Below are positions 10,557 through 22,850 of a stretch of 64,000 nucleotides of DNA, one piece after another. Made by a program: the position numbers and the translations under genes. The number at the start of each line of letters is the position of its first letter. Positions within the stretch are counted from its first letter, which is position 1. The stretch is from Synaphobranchus kaupii (Eukaryota; Chordata; Actinopteri; Anguilliformes; Synaphobranchidae): assembly GCA_029718625.1 (NCBI GenBank), contig JAINUF010000027.1, positions 2,278,676 through 2,342,675 on the forward strand, in the 5' to 3' direction. The notes beneath the pieces are model-generated. The model saw only the letters and a program-made list of their open reading frames with translations, did no database searches and was not told the DNA's origin.

Positions 10557-12684
10557 TTATCGCTCAAATATACAGTTGATTAATTTTTAAAATTTCCGTT
10601 TGTAAATTTCAAATGTATTTTTCTTCAAATTTAAAATGTAAACATTTCAATAGCTTCTGTGACATGTGACTAAGATGCCTCAAACCAACTGTAATGTTGT
10701 CAGATACATTCTCCAATTTACAAGCAATGCTTTTTCCAATTTTCCTTTTGTAAATTTTAAATAGATTTTTATTCAAAATAAAAGCACTAAAATTTCAATA
10801 GCTTCTGTGACATATGATGAAGACGCATGCCTCAAACCAATTTTAGTGTTGTCAAAGACGTTATAGCTCAAATATACAGTTGATTAATTTTTTAATTTTC
10901 CATTTGTAAATTTTGAATGAATTTTTCTTCAAATTTAAAATGCAAACATTTCAATAGCTTCTGTGACATGTGACTAAGATGCCTCAAACCAACTGTAATG
11001 TTGTCAGATGCATTCTCCAATTTACAAGCAATGCTTTTTCCAATTTTCCTTTTGTAAATTTTAAATAGATTTTTATTCAAAATAAAAGCACTAAAATTTC
11101 AATAGCTTCTGTGACATATGATGAAGACGCATGCCTCAAACCAATTTTAGTGTTGTCAAAGTCATTATCGCTCAAATATACAGTTGATTAATTTTTTAAA
11201 TTTCCGTTTGTAAATTTTAAATGAATTTTTCTTCAAATTTAAAATGCTAACATTTCAATAGCTTCTGAGACATGTGACTAAGATGCCTCAAACCAACTGT
11301 AATGTTGTCAGATACATTCTCCAATTTACAAGCAATGCTTTTTCGAATTTTCCTTTTGTAAATTTTAAATAGATTTTTATTCAAAATAAAAGCACTAAAA
11401 TTTCAATAGCTTCTGTGACATATGATGAAGACGTATGCCTCAAACCAATTTTAGTGTTGTCAAAGACATTATAGCTCAAATATACAGTTGATTAATTTTT
11501 AAATTTTCCATTTGTAAATTTTAAATGTATTTTTCTTCAAATTTAAAATGTAAACATTTCAATAGCTTCTGTGACATGTGACTAAGATGCCTCAAACCAA
11601 CTGTAATGTTGTCAGATACATTCTCCAATTTACAAGCAATGCTTTTTCCAATTTTCCTTTTGTAAATTTTAAATAGATTTTTATTCAAAATAAAAGCACT
11701 AAAATTTCAATAGCTTCTGTGACATATGATGAAGACGCATGCCTCAAACCAATTTTAGTGTTGTCAAAGACGTTATAGCTCAAATATACAGTTGATTAAT
11801 TTTTTAATTTTCCATTTGTAAATTTTGAATGAATTTTTCTTCAAATTTAAAATGCAAACATTTCAATAGCTTCTGTGACATGTGACTAAGATGCCTCAAA
11901 CCAACTGTAATGTTGTCAGATACATTCTCCAATTTACAAGCAATGCTTTTTCCAATTTTCCTTTTGTAAATTTTAAATAGATTTTTATTCAAAACAAAAG
12001 CATTAAAATTTCAATAGCTTCTGTGACATATGATGAAGACGCATGCCTCAAACCAATTTTAGTGTTGTCAAAATCATTATAGCTCAAATATACAGTTGAT
12101 TCATTTTTAAAATTTCCGTTTGTAAATTTTAAATGTATTTTTCTTCAAATTTAAAATGTAAACATTTCAATAGCTTCTGTGACATGTGACTAAGATGCCT
12201 CAAACCAACTGTAATGTTGTCAGATACATTCTCCAATTTACAAGCAATGCTTTTTCCAATTTTCCTTTTGTAAATTTTAAATAGATTTTTATTCAAAATA
12301 AAAGCACTAAAATTTCAATAGCTTCTGTGACATATGATGAAGACGCATGCCTAAAACCAATTTTAGTGTTGTCAAAGACGTTATAGCTCAAATATACAGT
12401 TGATTAATTTTTTAATTTTCCATTTGTAAATTTTGAATGAATTTTTCTTCAAATTTAAAATGCAAACATTTCAATAGCTTCTGTGACATGTGACTAAGAT
12501 GCCTCAAACCAACTGTAATGTTGTCAGATACATTCTCCAATTTACAAGCAATGCTTTTTCGAATTTTCCTTTTGTAAATTTTAAATAGATTTTTCTTCAA
12601 AATAAAAGCACTAAAATTTCAATAGCTTCTGTGACATATGATGAAGACGCATGCCTCAAACCAATTTTAGTGTTGTCAAAGACG

Positions 12685-12777
12685 TTATAGCTCAAATATA
12701 CAGTTGATTAATTTTTAAATTTTCCATTTGTAAATTTTGAATGAATTTTTCTTCAAATTTAAAATGCAAACATTTCA
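12685..12777 (+). repeat. Truncated half B (93 bp), junction 5
   Basis: The join is identical to that at 1977-2069. The restart at 12778 is 2221 bp after the previous one. It corresponds to junction 3 (shift 6570 bp). Confidence 0.95.
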
Positions 12778-14601
12778 TTATCGCTCAAATATACAGTTGA
12801 TTAATTTTTAAAATTTCCGTTTGTAAATTTCAAATGTATTTTTCTTCAAATTTAAAATGTAAACATTTCAATAGCTTCTGTGACATGTGACTAAGATGCC
12901 TCAAACCAACTGTAATGTTGTCAGATACATTCTCCAATTTACAAGCAATGCTTTTTCCAATTTTCCTTTTGTAAATTTTAAATAGATTTTTATTCAAAAT
13001 AAAAGCACTAAAATTTCAATAGCTTCTGTGACATATGATGAAGACGCATGCCTCAAACCAATTTTAGTGTTGTCAAAGACGTTATAGCTCAAATATACAG
13101 TTGATTAATTTTTTAATTTTCCATTTGTAAATTTTGAATGAATTTTTCTTCAAATTTAAAATGCAAACATTTCAATAGCTTCTGTGACATGTGACTAAGA
13201 TGCCTCAAACCAACTGTAATGTTGTCAGATGCATTCTCCAATTTACAAGCAATGCTTTTTCCAATTTTCCTTTTGTAAATTTTAAATAGATTTTTATTCA
13301 AAATAAAAGCACTAAAATTTCAATAGCTTCTGTGACATATGATGAAGACGCATGCCTCAAACCAATTTTAGTGTTGTCAAAGTCATTATCGCTCAAATAT
13401 ACAGTTGATTAATTTTTTAAATTTCCGTTTGTAAATTTTAAATGAATTTTTCTTCAAATTTAAAATGCTAACATTTCAATAGCTTCTGAGACATGTGACT
13501 AAGATGCCTCAAACCAACTGTAATGTTGTCAGATACATTCTCCAATTTACAAGCAATGCTTTTTCGAATTTTCCTTTTGTAAATTTTAAATAGATTTTTA
13601 TTCAAAATAAAAGCACTAAAATTTCAATAGCTTCTGTGACATATGATGAAGACGTATGCCTCAAACCAATTTTAGTGTTGTCAAAGACATTATAGCTCAA
13701 ATATACAGTTGATTAATTTTTAAATTTTCCATTTGTAAATTTTAAATGTATTTTTCTTCAAATTTAAAATGTAAACATTTCAATAGCTTCTGTGACATGT
13801 GACTAAGATGCCTCAAACCAACTGTAATGTTGTCAGATACATTCTCCAATTTACAAGCAATGCTTTTTCCAATTTTCCTTTTGTAAATTTTAAATAGATT
13901 TTTATTCAAAACAAAAGCATTAAAATTTCAATAGCTTCTGTGACATATGATGAAGACGCATGCCTCAAACCAATTTTAGTGTTGTCAAAATCATTATAGC
14001 TCAAATATACAGTTGATTCATTTTTAAAATTTCCGTTTGTAAATTTTAAATGTATTTTTCTTCAAATTTAAAATGTAAACATTTCAATAGCTTCTGTGAC
14101 ATGTGACTAAGATGCCTCAAACCAACTGTAATGTTGTCAGATACATTCTCCAATTTACAAGCAATGCTTTTTCCAATTTTCCTTTTGTAAATTTTAAATA
14201 GATTTTTATTCAAAATAAAAGCACTACAATTTCAATAGCTTCTGTGACATATGATGAAGACGCATGCCTAAAACCAATTTTAGTGTTGTCAAAGACGTTA
14301 TAGCTCAAATATACAGTTGATTAATTTTTTAATTTTCCATTTGTAAATTTTGAATGAATTTTTCTTCAAATTTAAAATGCAAACATTTCAATAGCTTCTG
14401 TGACATGTGACTAAGATGCCTCAAACCAACTGTAATGTTGTCAGATGAATTCTCCAATTTACAAGCAATGCTTTTTCCAATTTTCCTTTTGTAAATTTTA
14501 AATAGATTTTTATTCAAAATAAAAGCACTAAAATTTCAATAGCTTCTGTGACATATGATGAAGACGCATGCCTCAAACCAATTTTAGTGTTGTCAAAGAC
14601 G

Positions 14602-14694
14602 TTATAGCTCAAATATACAGTTGATTAATTTTTAAATTTTCCATTTGTAAATTTTGAATGAATTTTTCTTCAAATTTAAAATGCAAACATTTCA
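14602..14694 (+). repeat. Truncated half B (93 bp), junction 6, altered flanks
   Basis: The 93-bp body and join are the same, with the restart at 14695, 1917 bp after junction 5. Both flanks differ from the earlier cases. The preceding half A is the ctttttcc / ttattcaaaat allele rather than ctttttcg / ttcttc. The following half B is the tttttttaatttccg / aaatgaa / gcaaac allele. Exchange therefore appears to have placed the same join into another background. Confidence 0.93.
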
Positions 14695-17600
14695 TTATCG
14701 CTCAAATATACAGTTGATTAATTTTTTTAATTTCCGTTTGTAAATTTTAAATGAATTTTTCTTCAAATTTAAAATGCAAACATTTCAATAGCTTCTGTGA
14801 CATGTGACTAAGATGCCTCAAACCAACTGTAATGTTGTCAGATACATTCTCCAATTTACAAGCAATGCTTTTTCGAATTTTCCTTTTGTAAATTTTAAAT
14901 AGATTTTTATTCAAAACAAAAGCATTAAAATTTCAATAGCTTCTGTGACATATGATGAAGACGCATGCCTCAAACCAATTTTAGTGTTGTCAAAATCATT
15001 ATAGCTCAAATATACAGTTGATTCATTTTTAAAATTTCCGTTTGTAAATTTCAAATGTATTTTTCTTCAAATTTAAAATGTAAACATTTCAATAGCTTCT
15101 GTGACATGTGACTAAGATGCCTCAAACCAACTGTAATGTTGTCAGATACATTCTCCAATTTACAAGCAATGCTTTTTCCAATTTTCCTTTTGTAAATTTT
15201 AAATAGATTTTTATTCAAAATAAAAGCACTAAAATTTCAATAGCTTCTGTGACATATGATGAAGACGCATGCCTCAAACCAATTTTAGTGTTGTCAAAGA
15301 CGTTATAGCTCAAATATACAGTTGATTAATTTTTTAATTTTCCATTTGTAAATTTTGAATGAATTTTTCTTCAAATTTAAAATGCAAACATTTCAATAGC
15401 TTCTGTGACATGTGACTAAGATGCCTCAAACCAACTGTAATGTTGTCAGATGCATTCTCCAATTTACAAGCAATGCTTTTTCCAATTTTCCTTTTGTAAA
15501 TTTTAAATAGATTTTTATTCAAAATAAAAGCACTAAAATTTCAATAGCTTCTGTGACATATGATGAAGACGCATGCCTCAAACCAATTTTAGTGTTGTCA
15601 AAGTCATTATCGCTCAAATATACAGTTGATTAATTTTTTAAATTTCCGTTTGTAAATTTTAAATGAATTTTTCTTCAAATTTAAAATGCTAACATTTCAA
15701 TAGCTTCTGAGACATGTGACTAAGATGCCTCAAACCAACTGTAATGTTGTCAGATACATTCTCCAATTTACAAGCAATGCTTTTTCGAATTTTCCTTTTG
15801 TAAATTTTAAATAGATTTTTATTCAAAATAAAAGCACTAAAATTTCAATAGCTTCTGTGACATATGATGAAGACGTATGCCTCAAACCAATTTTAGTGTT
15901 GTCAAAGACATTATAGCTCAAATATACAGTTGATTAATTTTTAAATTTTCCATTTGTAAATTTTAAATGTATTTTTCTTCAAATTTAAAATGTAAACATT
16001 TCAATAGCTTCTGTGACATGTGACTAAGATGCCTCAAACCAACTGTAATGTTGTCAGATACATTCTCCAATTTACAAGCAATGCTTTTTCCAATTTTCCT
16101 TTTGTAAATTTTAAATAGATTTTTATTCAAAATAAAAGAACTAAAATTTCAATAGCTTCTGTGACATATGATGAAGACGCATGCCTCAAACCAATTTTAG
16201 TGTTGTCAAAGACGTTATAGCTCAAATATACAGTTGATTAATTTTTTAATTTTCCATTTGTAAATTTTGAATGAATTTTTCTTCAAATTTAAAATGCAAA
16301 CATTTCAATAGCTTCTGTGACATGTGACTAAGATGCCTCAAACCAACTGTAATGTTGTCAGATACATTCTCCAATTTACAAGCAATGCTTTTTCCAATTT
16401 TCCTTTTGTAAATTTTAAATAGATTTTTATTCAAAACAAAAGCATTAAAATTTCAATAGCTTCTGTGACATATGATGAAGACGCATGCCTCAAACCAATT
16501 TTAGTGTTGTCAAAATCATTATAGCTCAAATATACAGTTGATTCATTTTTAAAATTTCCGTTTGTAAATTTTAAATGTATTTTTCTTCAAATTTAAAATG
16601 TAAACATTTCAATAGCTTCTGTGACATGTGACTAAGATGCCTCAAACCAACTGTAATGTTGTCAGATACATTCTCCAATTTACAAGCAATGCTTTTTCCA
16701 ATTTTCCTTTTGTAAATTTTAAATAGATTTTTATTCAAAATAAAAGCACTAAAATTTCAATAGCTTCTGTGACATATGATGAAGACGCATGCCTAAAACC
16801 AATTTTAGTGTTGTCAAAGACGTTATAGCTCAAATATACAGTTGATTAATTTTTTAATTTTCCATTTGTAAATTTTGAATGAATTTTTCTTCAAATTTAA
16901 AATGCAAACATTTCAATAGCTTCTGTGACATGTGACTAAGATGCCTCAAACCAACTGTAATGTTGTCAGATGAATTCTCCAATTTACAAGCAATGCTTTT
17001 TCCAATTTTCCTTTTGTAAATTTTAAATAGATTTTTATTCAAAATAAAAGCACTAAAATTTCAATAGCTTCTGTGACATATGATGAAGACGCATGCCTCA
17101 AACCAATTTTAGTGTTGTCAAAGTCATTATCGCTCAAATATACAGTTGATTAATTTTTTTAATTTCCGTTTGTAAATTTTAAATGAATTTTTCTTCAAAT
17201 TTAAAATGCAAACATTTCAATAGCTTCTGTGACATGTGACTAAGATGCCTCAAACCAACTGTAATGTTGTCAGATACATTCTCCAATTTACAAGCAATGC
17301 TTTTTCGAATTTTCCTTTTGTAAATTTTAAATAGATTTTTCTTCAAAATAAAAGCACTAAAATTTCAATAGCTTCTGTGACATATGATGAAGACGCATGC
17401 CTCAAACCAATTTTAGTGTTGTCAAAGACGTTATAGCTCAAATATACAGTTGATTAATTTTTAAATTTTCCATTTGTAAATTTTGAATGAATTTTTCTTC
17501 AAATTTAAAATGCAAACATTTCAATAGCTTCTGTGACATGTGACTAAGATGCCTCAAACCAACTGTAATGTTGTCAGATACATTCTCCAATTTACAAGCA

Positions 17601-17955
17601 ATGCTTTTTCGAATTTTCCTTTTGTAAATTTTAAATAGATTTTTATTCAAAACAAAAGCATTAAAATTTCAATAGCTTCTGTGACATATGATGAAGACGC
17701 ATGCCTCAAACCAATTTTAGTGTTGTCAAAATCATTATAGCTCAAATATACAGTTGATTCATTTTTAAAATTTCCGTTTGTAAATTTCAAATGTATTTTT
17801 CTTCAAATTTAAAATGTAAACATTTCAATAGCTTCTGTGACATGTGACTAAGATGCCTCAAACCAACTGTAATGTTGTCAGATGCATTCTCCAATTTACA
17901 AGCAATGCTTTTTCCAATTTTCCTTTTGTAAATTTTAAATAGATTTTTATTCAAA
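14695..17955 (+). repeat. 3741-bp tandem higher-order repeat, first copy
   Basis: This segment matches 18436-21696 at a shift of 3741 bp (12 x 304 + 93), including the rare EcoRI-creating gatgaattct (EcoRI sites at 16972 and 20713). A few single-base differences are visible: aaaagaact near 16135 only here, gcatgcccc near 20226 only in the second copy, aaattctgaatg near 20612 only in the second copy, and one T/A difference near 15641/19382. The copies are therefore very young. Confidence 0.8.
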
Positions 17956-18342
17956 ATAAAAGCACTAAAATTTCAATAGCTTCTGTGACATATGATGAAG
18001 ACGCATGCCTCAAACCAATTTTAGTGTTGTCAAAGTCATTATCGCTCAAATATACAGTTGATTAATTTTTTTAATTTCCGTTTGTAAATTTTAAATGAAT
18101 TTTTCTTCAAATTTAAAATGCAAACATTTCAATAGCTTCTGTGACATGTGACTAAGATGCCTCAAACCAACTGTAATGTTGTCAGATACATTCTCCAATT
18201 TACAAGCAATGCTTTTTCGAATTTTCCTTTTGTAAATTTTAAATAGATTTTTCTTCAAAATAAAAGCACTAAAATTTCAATAGCTTCTGTGACATATGAT
18301 GAAGACGCATGCCTCAAACCAATTTTAGTGTTGTCAAAGACG

Positions 18343-18435
18343 TTATAGCTCAAATATACAGTTGATTAATTTTTAAATTTTCCATTTGTAAATTTTGAAT
18401 GAATTTTTCTTCAAATTTAAAATGCAAACATTTCA
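18343..18435 (+). repeat. Truncated half B (93 bp), junction 7
   Basis: The join is the same, with the restart at 18436, 3741 bp (12 x 304 + 93) after junction 6. The following half B is the tttttttaatttccg allele, as at junction 6, but the upstream half A is the ctttttcg / ttcttc type. Confidence 0.95.
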
Positions 18436-21400
18436 TTATCGCTCAAATATACAGTTGATTAATTTTTTTAATTTCCGTTTGTAAATTTTAAATGAATTTT
18501 TCTTCAAATTTAAAATGCAAACATTTCAATAGCTTCTGTGACATGTGACTAAGATGCCTCAAACCAACTGTAATGTTGTCAGATACATTCTCCAATTTAC
18601 AAGCAATGCTTTTTCGAATTTTCCTTTTGTAAATTTTAAATAGATTTTTATTCAAAACAAAAGCATTAAAATTTCAATAGCTTCTGTGACATATGATGAA
18701 GACGCATGCCTCAAACCAATTTTAGTGTTGTCAAAATCATTATAGCTCAAATATACAGTTGATTCATTTTTAAAATTTCCGTTTGTAAATTTCAAATGTA
18801 TTTTTCTTCAAATTTAAAATGTAAACATTTCAATAGCTTCTGTGACATGTGACTAAGATGCCTCAAACCAACTGTAATGTTGTCAGATACATTCTCCAAT
18901 TTACAAGCAATGCTTTTTCCAATTTTCCTTTTGTAAATTTTAAATAGATTTTTATTCAAAATAAAAGCACTAAAATTTCAATAGCTTCTGTGACATATGA
19001 TGAAGACGCATGCCTCAAACCAATTTTAGTGTTGTCAAAGACGTTATAGCTCAAATATACAGTTGATTAATTTTTTAATTTTCCATTTGTAAATTTTGAA
19101 TGAATTTTTCTTCAAATTTAAAATGCAAACATTTCAATAGCTTCTGTGACATGTGACTAAGATGCCTCAAACCAACTGTAATGTTGTCAGATGCATTCTC
19201 CAATTTACAAGCAATGCTTTTTCCAATTTTCCTTTTGTAAATTTTAAATAGATTTTTATTCAAAATAAAAGCACTAAAATTTCAATAGCTTCTGTGACAT
19301 ATGATGAAGACGCATGCCTCAAACCAATTTTAGTGTTGTCAAAGTCATTATCGCTCAAATATACAGTTGATTAATTTTTTTAATTTCCGTTTGTAAATTT
19401 TAAATGAATTTTTCTTCAAATTTAAAATGCTAACATTTCAATAGCTTCTGAGACATGTGACTAAGATGCCTCAAACCAACTGTAATGTTGTCAGATACAT
19501 TCTCCAATTTACAAGCAATGCTTTTTCGAATTTTCCTTTTGTAAATTTTAAATAGATTTTTATTCAAAATAAAAGCACTAAAATTTCAATAGCTTCTGTG
19601 ACATATGATGAAGACGTATGCCTCAAACCAATTTTAGTGTTGTCAAAGACATTATAGCTCAAATATACAGTTGATTAATTTTTAAATTTTCCATTTGTAA
19701 ATTTTAAATGTATTTTTCTTCAAATTTAAAATGTAAACATTTCAATAGCTTCTGTGACATGTGACTAAGATGCCTCAAACCAACTGTAATGTTGTCAGAT
19801 ACATTCTCCAATTTACAAGCAATGCTTTTTCCAATTTTCCTTTTGTAAATTTTAAATAGATTTTTATTCAAAATAAAAGCACTAAAATTTCAATAGCTTC
19901 TGTGACATATGATGAAGACGCATGCCTCAAACCAATTTTAGTGTTGTCAAAGACGTTATAGCTCAAATATACAGTTGATTAATTTTTTAATTTTCCATTT
20001 GTAAATTTTGAATGAATTTTTCTTCAAATTTAAAATGCAAACATTTCAATAGCTTCTGTGACATGTGACTAAGATGCCTCAAACCAACTGTAATGTTGTC
20101 AGATACATTCTCCAATTTACAAGCAATGCTTTTTCCAATTTTCCTTTTGTAAATTTTAAATAGATTTTTATTCAAAACAAAAGCATTAAAATTTCAATAG
20201 CTTCTGTGACATATGATGAAGACGCATGCCCCAAACCAATTTTAGTGTTGTCAAAATCATTATAGCTCAAATATACAGTTGATTCATTTTTAAAATTTCC
20301 GTTTGTAAATTTTAAATGTATTTTTCTTCAAATTTAAAATGTAAACATTTCAATAGCTTCTGTGACATGTGACTAAGATGCCTCAAACCAACTGTAATGT
20401 TGTCAGATACATTCTCCAATTTACAAGCAATGCTTTTTCCAATTTTCCTTTTGTAAATTTTAAATAGATTTTTATTCAAAATAAAAGCACTAAAATTTCA
20501 ATAGCTTCTGTGACATATGATGAAGACGCATGCCTAAAACCAATTTTAGTGTTGTCAAAGACGTTATAGCTCAAATATACAGTTGATTAATTTTTTAATT
20601 TTCCATTTGTAAATTCTGAATGAATTTTTCTTCAAATTTAAAATGCAAACATTTCAATAGCTTCTGTGACATGTGACTAAGATGCCTCAAACCAACTGTA
20701 ATGTTGTCAGATGAATTCTCCAATTTACAAGCAATGCTTTTTCCAATTTTCCTTTTGTAAATTTTAAATAGATTTTTATTCAAAATAAAAGCACTAAAAT
20801 TTCAATAGCTTCTGTGACATATGATGAAGACGCATGCCTCAAACCAATTTTAGTGTTGTCAAAGTCATTATCGCTCAAATATACAGTTGATTAATTTTTT
20901 TAATTTCCGTTTGTAAATTTTAAATGAATTTTTCTTCAAATTTAAAATGCAAACATTTCAATAGCTTCTGTGACATGTGACTAAGATGCCTCAAACCAAC
21001 TGTAATGTTGTCAGATACATTCTCCAATTTACAAGCAATGCTTTTTCGAATTTTCCTTTTGTAAATTTTAAATAGATTTTTCTTCAAAATAAAAGCACTA
21101 AAATTTCAATAGCTTCTGTGACATATGATGAAGACGCATGCCTCAAACCAATTTTAGTGTTGTCAAAGACGTTATAGCTCAAATATACAGTTGATTAATT
21201 TTTAAATTTTCCATTTGTAAATTTTGAATGAATTTTTCTTCAAATTTAAAATGCAAACATTTCAATAGCTTCTGTGACATGTGACTAAGATGCCTCAAAC
21301 CAACTGTAATGTTGTCAGATACATTCTCCAATTTACAAGCAATGCTTTTTCGAATTTTCCTTTTGTAAATTTTAAATAGATTTTTATTCAAAACAAAAGC

Positions 21401-21696
21401 ATTAAAATTTCAATAGCTTCTGTGACATATGATGAAGACGCATGCCTCAAACCAATTTTAGTGTTGTCAAAATCATTATAGCTCAAATATACAGTTGATT
21501 CATTTTTAAAATTTCCGTTTGTAAATTTCAAATGTATTTTTCTTCAAATTTAAAATGTAAACATTTCAATAGCTTCTGTGACATGTGACTAAGATGCCTC
21601 AAACCAACTGTAATGTTGTCAGATGCATTCTCCAATTTACAAGCAATGCTTTTTCCAATTTTCCTTTTGTAAATTTTAAATAGATTTTTATTCAAA
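18436..21696 (+). repeat. 3741-bp tandem higher-order repeat, second copy
   Basis: This is the partner of 14695-17955. After about 21696 the copies part: here half A has aaaacaaaagcatt, whereas the first copy has aaaataaaagcact. From there to 22784 the sequence instead follows 9469-10556 (shift 12228). Part of the segment, about 18.5-21.3 kb, is also related to about 23.5-26.3 kb at a shift of 4957 bp. Confidence 0.75.
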
Positions 21697-22691
21697 ACAA
21701 AAGCATTAAAATTTCAATAGCTTCTGTGACATATGATGAAGACGCATGCCTCAAACCAATTTTAGTGTTGTCAAAGACGTTATAGCTCAAATATACAGTT
21801 GATTAATTTTAAAATTTTCCATTTGTAAATTTTGAATGAATTTTTCTTCAAATTTAAAATGCAAACATTTCAATAGCTTCTGTGACATGTGACTAAGATG
21901 CCTCAAACCAACTGTAATGTTGTCAGATACATTCTCCAATTTACAAGCAATGCTTTTTCCAATTTTCCTTTTGTAAATTTTAAATAGATTTTTCTTCAAA
22001 ATAAAAGCACTAAAATTTCAATAGCTTCTGTGACATATGATGAAGACGCATGCCTCAAACCAATTTTAGTGTTGTCAAAGACGTTATAGCTCAAATATAC
22101 AGTTGATTAATTTTTTAATTTTCCATTTGTAAATTTTGAATGAATTTTTCTTCAAATTTAAAATGCAAACATTTCAATAGCTTCTGTGACATGTGACTAA
22201 GATGCCTCAAACCAACTGTAATGTTGTCAGATGCATTCTCCAATTTACAAGCAATGCTTTTTCCAATTTTCCTTTTGTAAATTTTAAATAGATTTTTATT
22301 CAAAATAAAAGCACTAAAATTTCAATAGCTTCTGTGACATATGATGAAGACGCATGCCTCAAACCAATTTTAGTGTTGTCAAAGTCATTATCGCTCAAAT
22401 ATACAGTTGATTAATTTTTTTAATTTCCGTTTGTAAATTTTAAATGAATTTTTCTTCAAATTTAAAATGCAAACATTTCAATAGCTTCTGTGACATGTGA
22501 CTAAGATGCCTCAAACCAACTGTAATGTTGTCAGATACATTCTCCAATTTACAAGCAATGCTTTTTCGAATTTTCCTTTTGTAAATTTTAAATAGATTTT
22601 TCTTCAAAATAAAAGCACTAAAATTTCAATAGCTTCTGTGACATATGATGAAGACGCATGCCTCAAACCAATTTTAGTGTTGTCAAAGACG

Positions 22692-22784
22692 TTATAGCTC
22701 AAATATACAGTTGATTAATTTTTAAATTTTCCATTTGTAAATTTTGAATGAATTTTTCTTCAAATTTAAAATGCAAACATTTCA
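22692..22784 (+). repeat. Truncated half B (93 bp), junction 8, last in window
   Basis: The join is the same, with the restart at 22785, 4349 bp after junction 7. The downstream half B has a private change, gataaattt instead of gattaattt. No further 93-bp partial copy occurs in the remaining 41 kb; the phase stays constant from here to 64000. Confidence 0.95.
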
Positions 22785-22850
22785 TTATCGCTCAAATATA
22801 CAGTTGATAAATTTTTTTAATTTCCGTTTGTAAATTTTAAATGAATTTTT

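Larger units (their letters stand above)
8488..14626 (+). repeat. Segmental duplicate, short copy (6.14 kb)
   Basis: This copy corresponds to 1-8056 with one 1917-bp higher-order unit missing: 8056 - 6139 = 1917 exactly. The downstream boundary is near 14626, where the sequence switches into the background of junction 6. Either the first block gained a higher-order unit or this one lost it, as expected from unequal exchange in register with the higher-order repeat. Confidence 0.8.
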
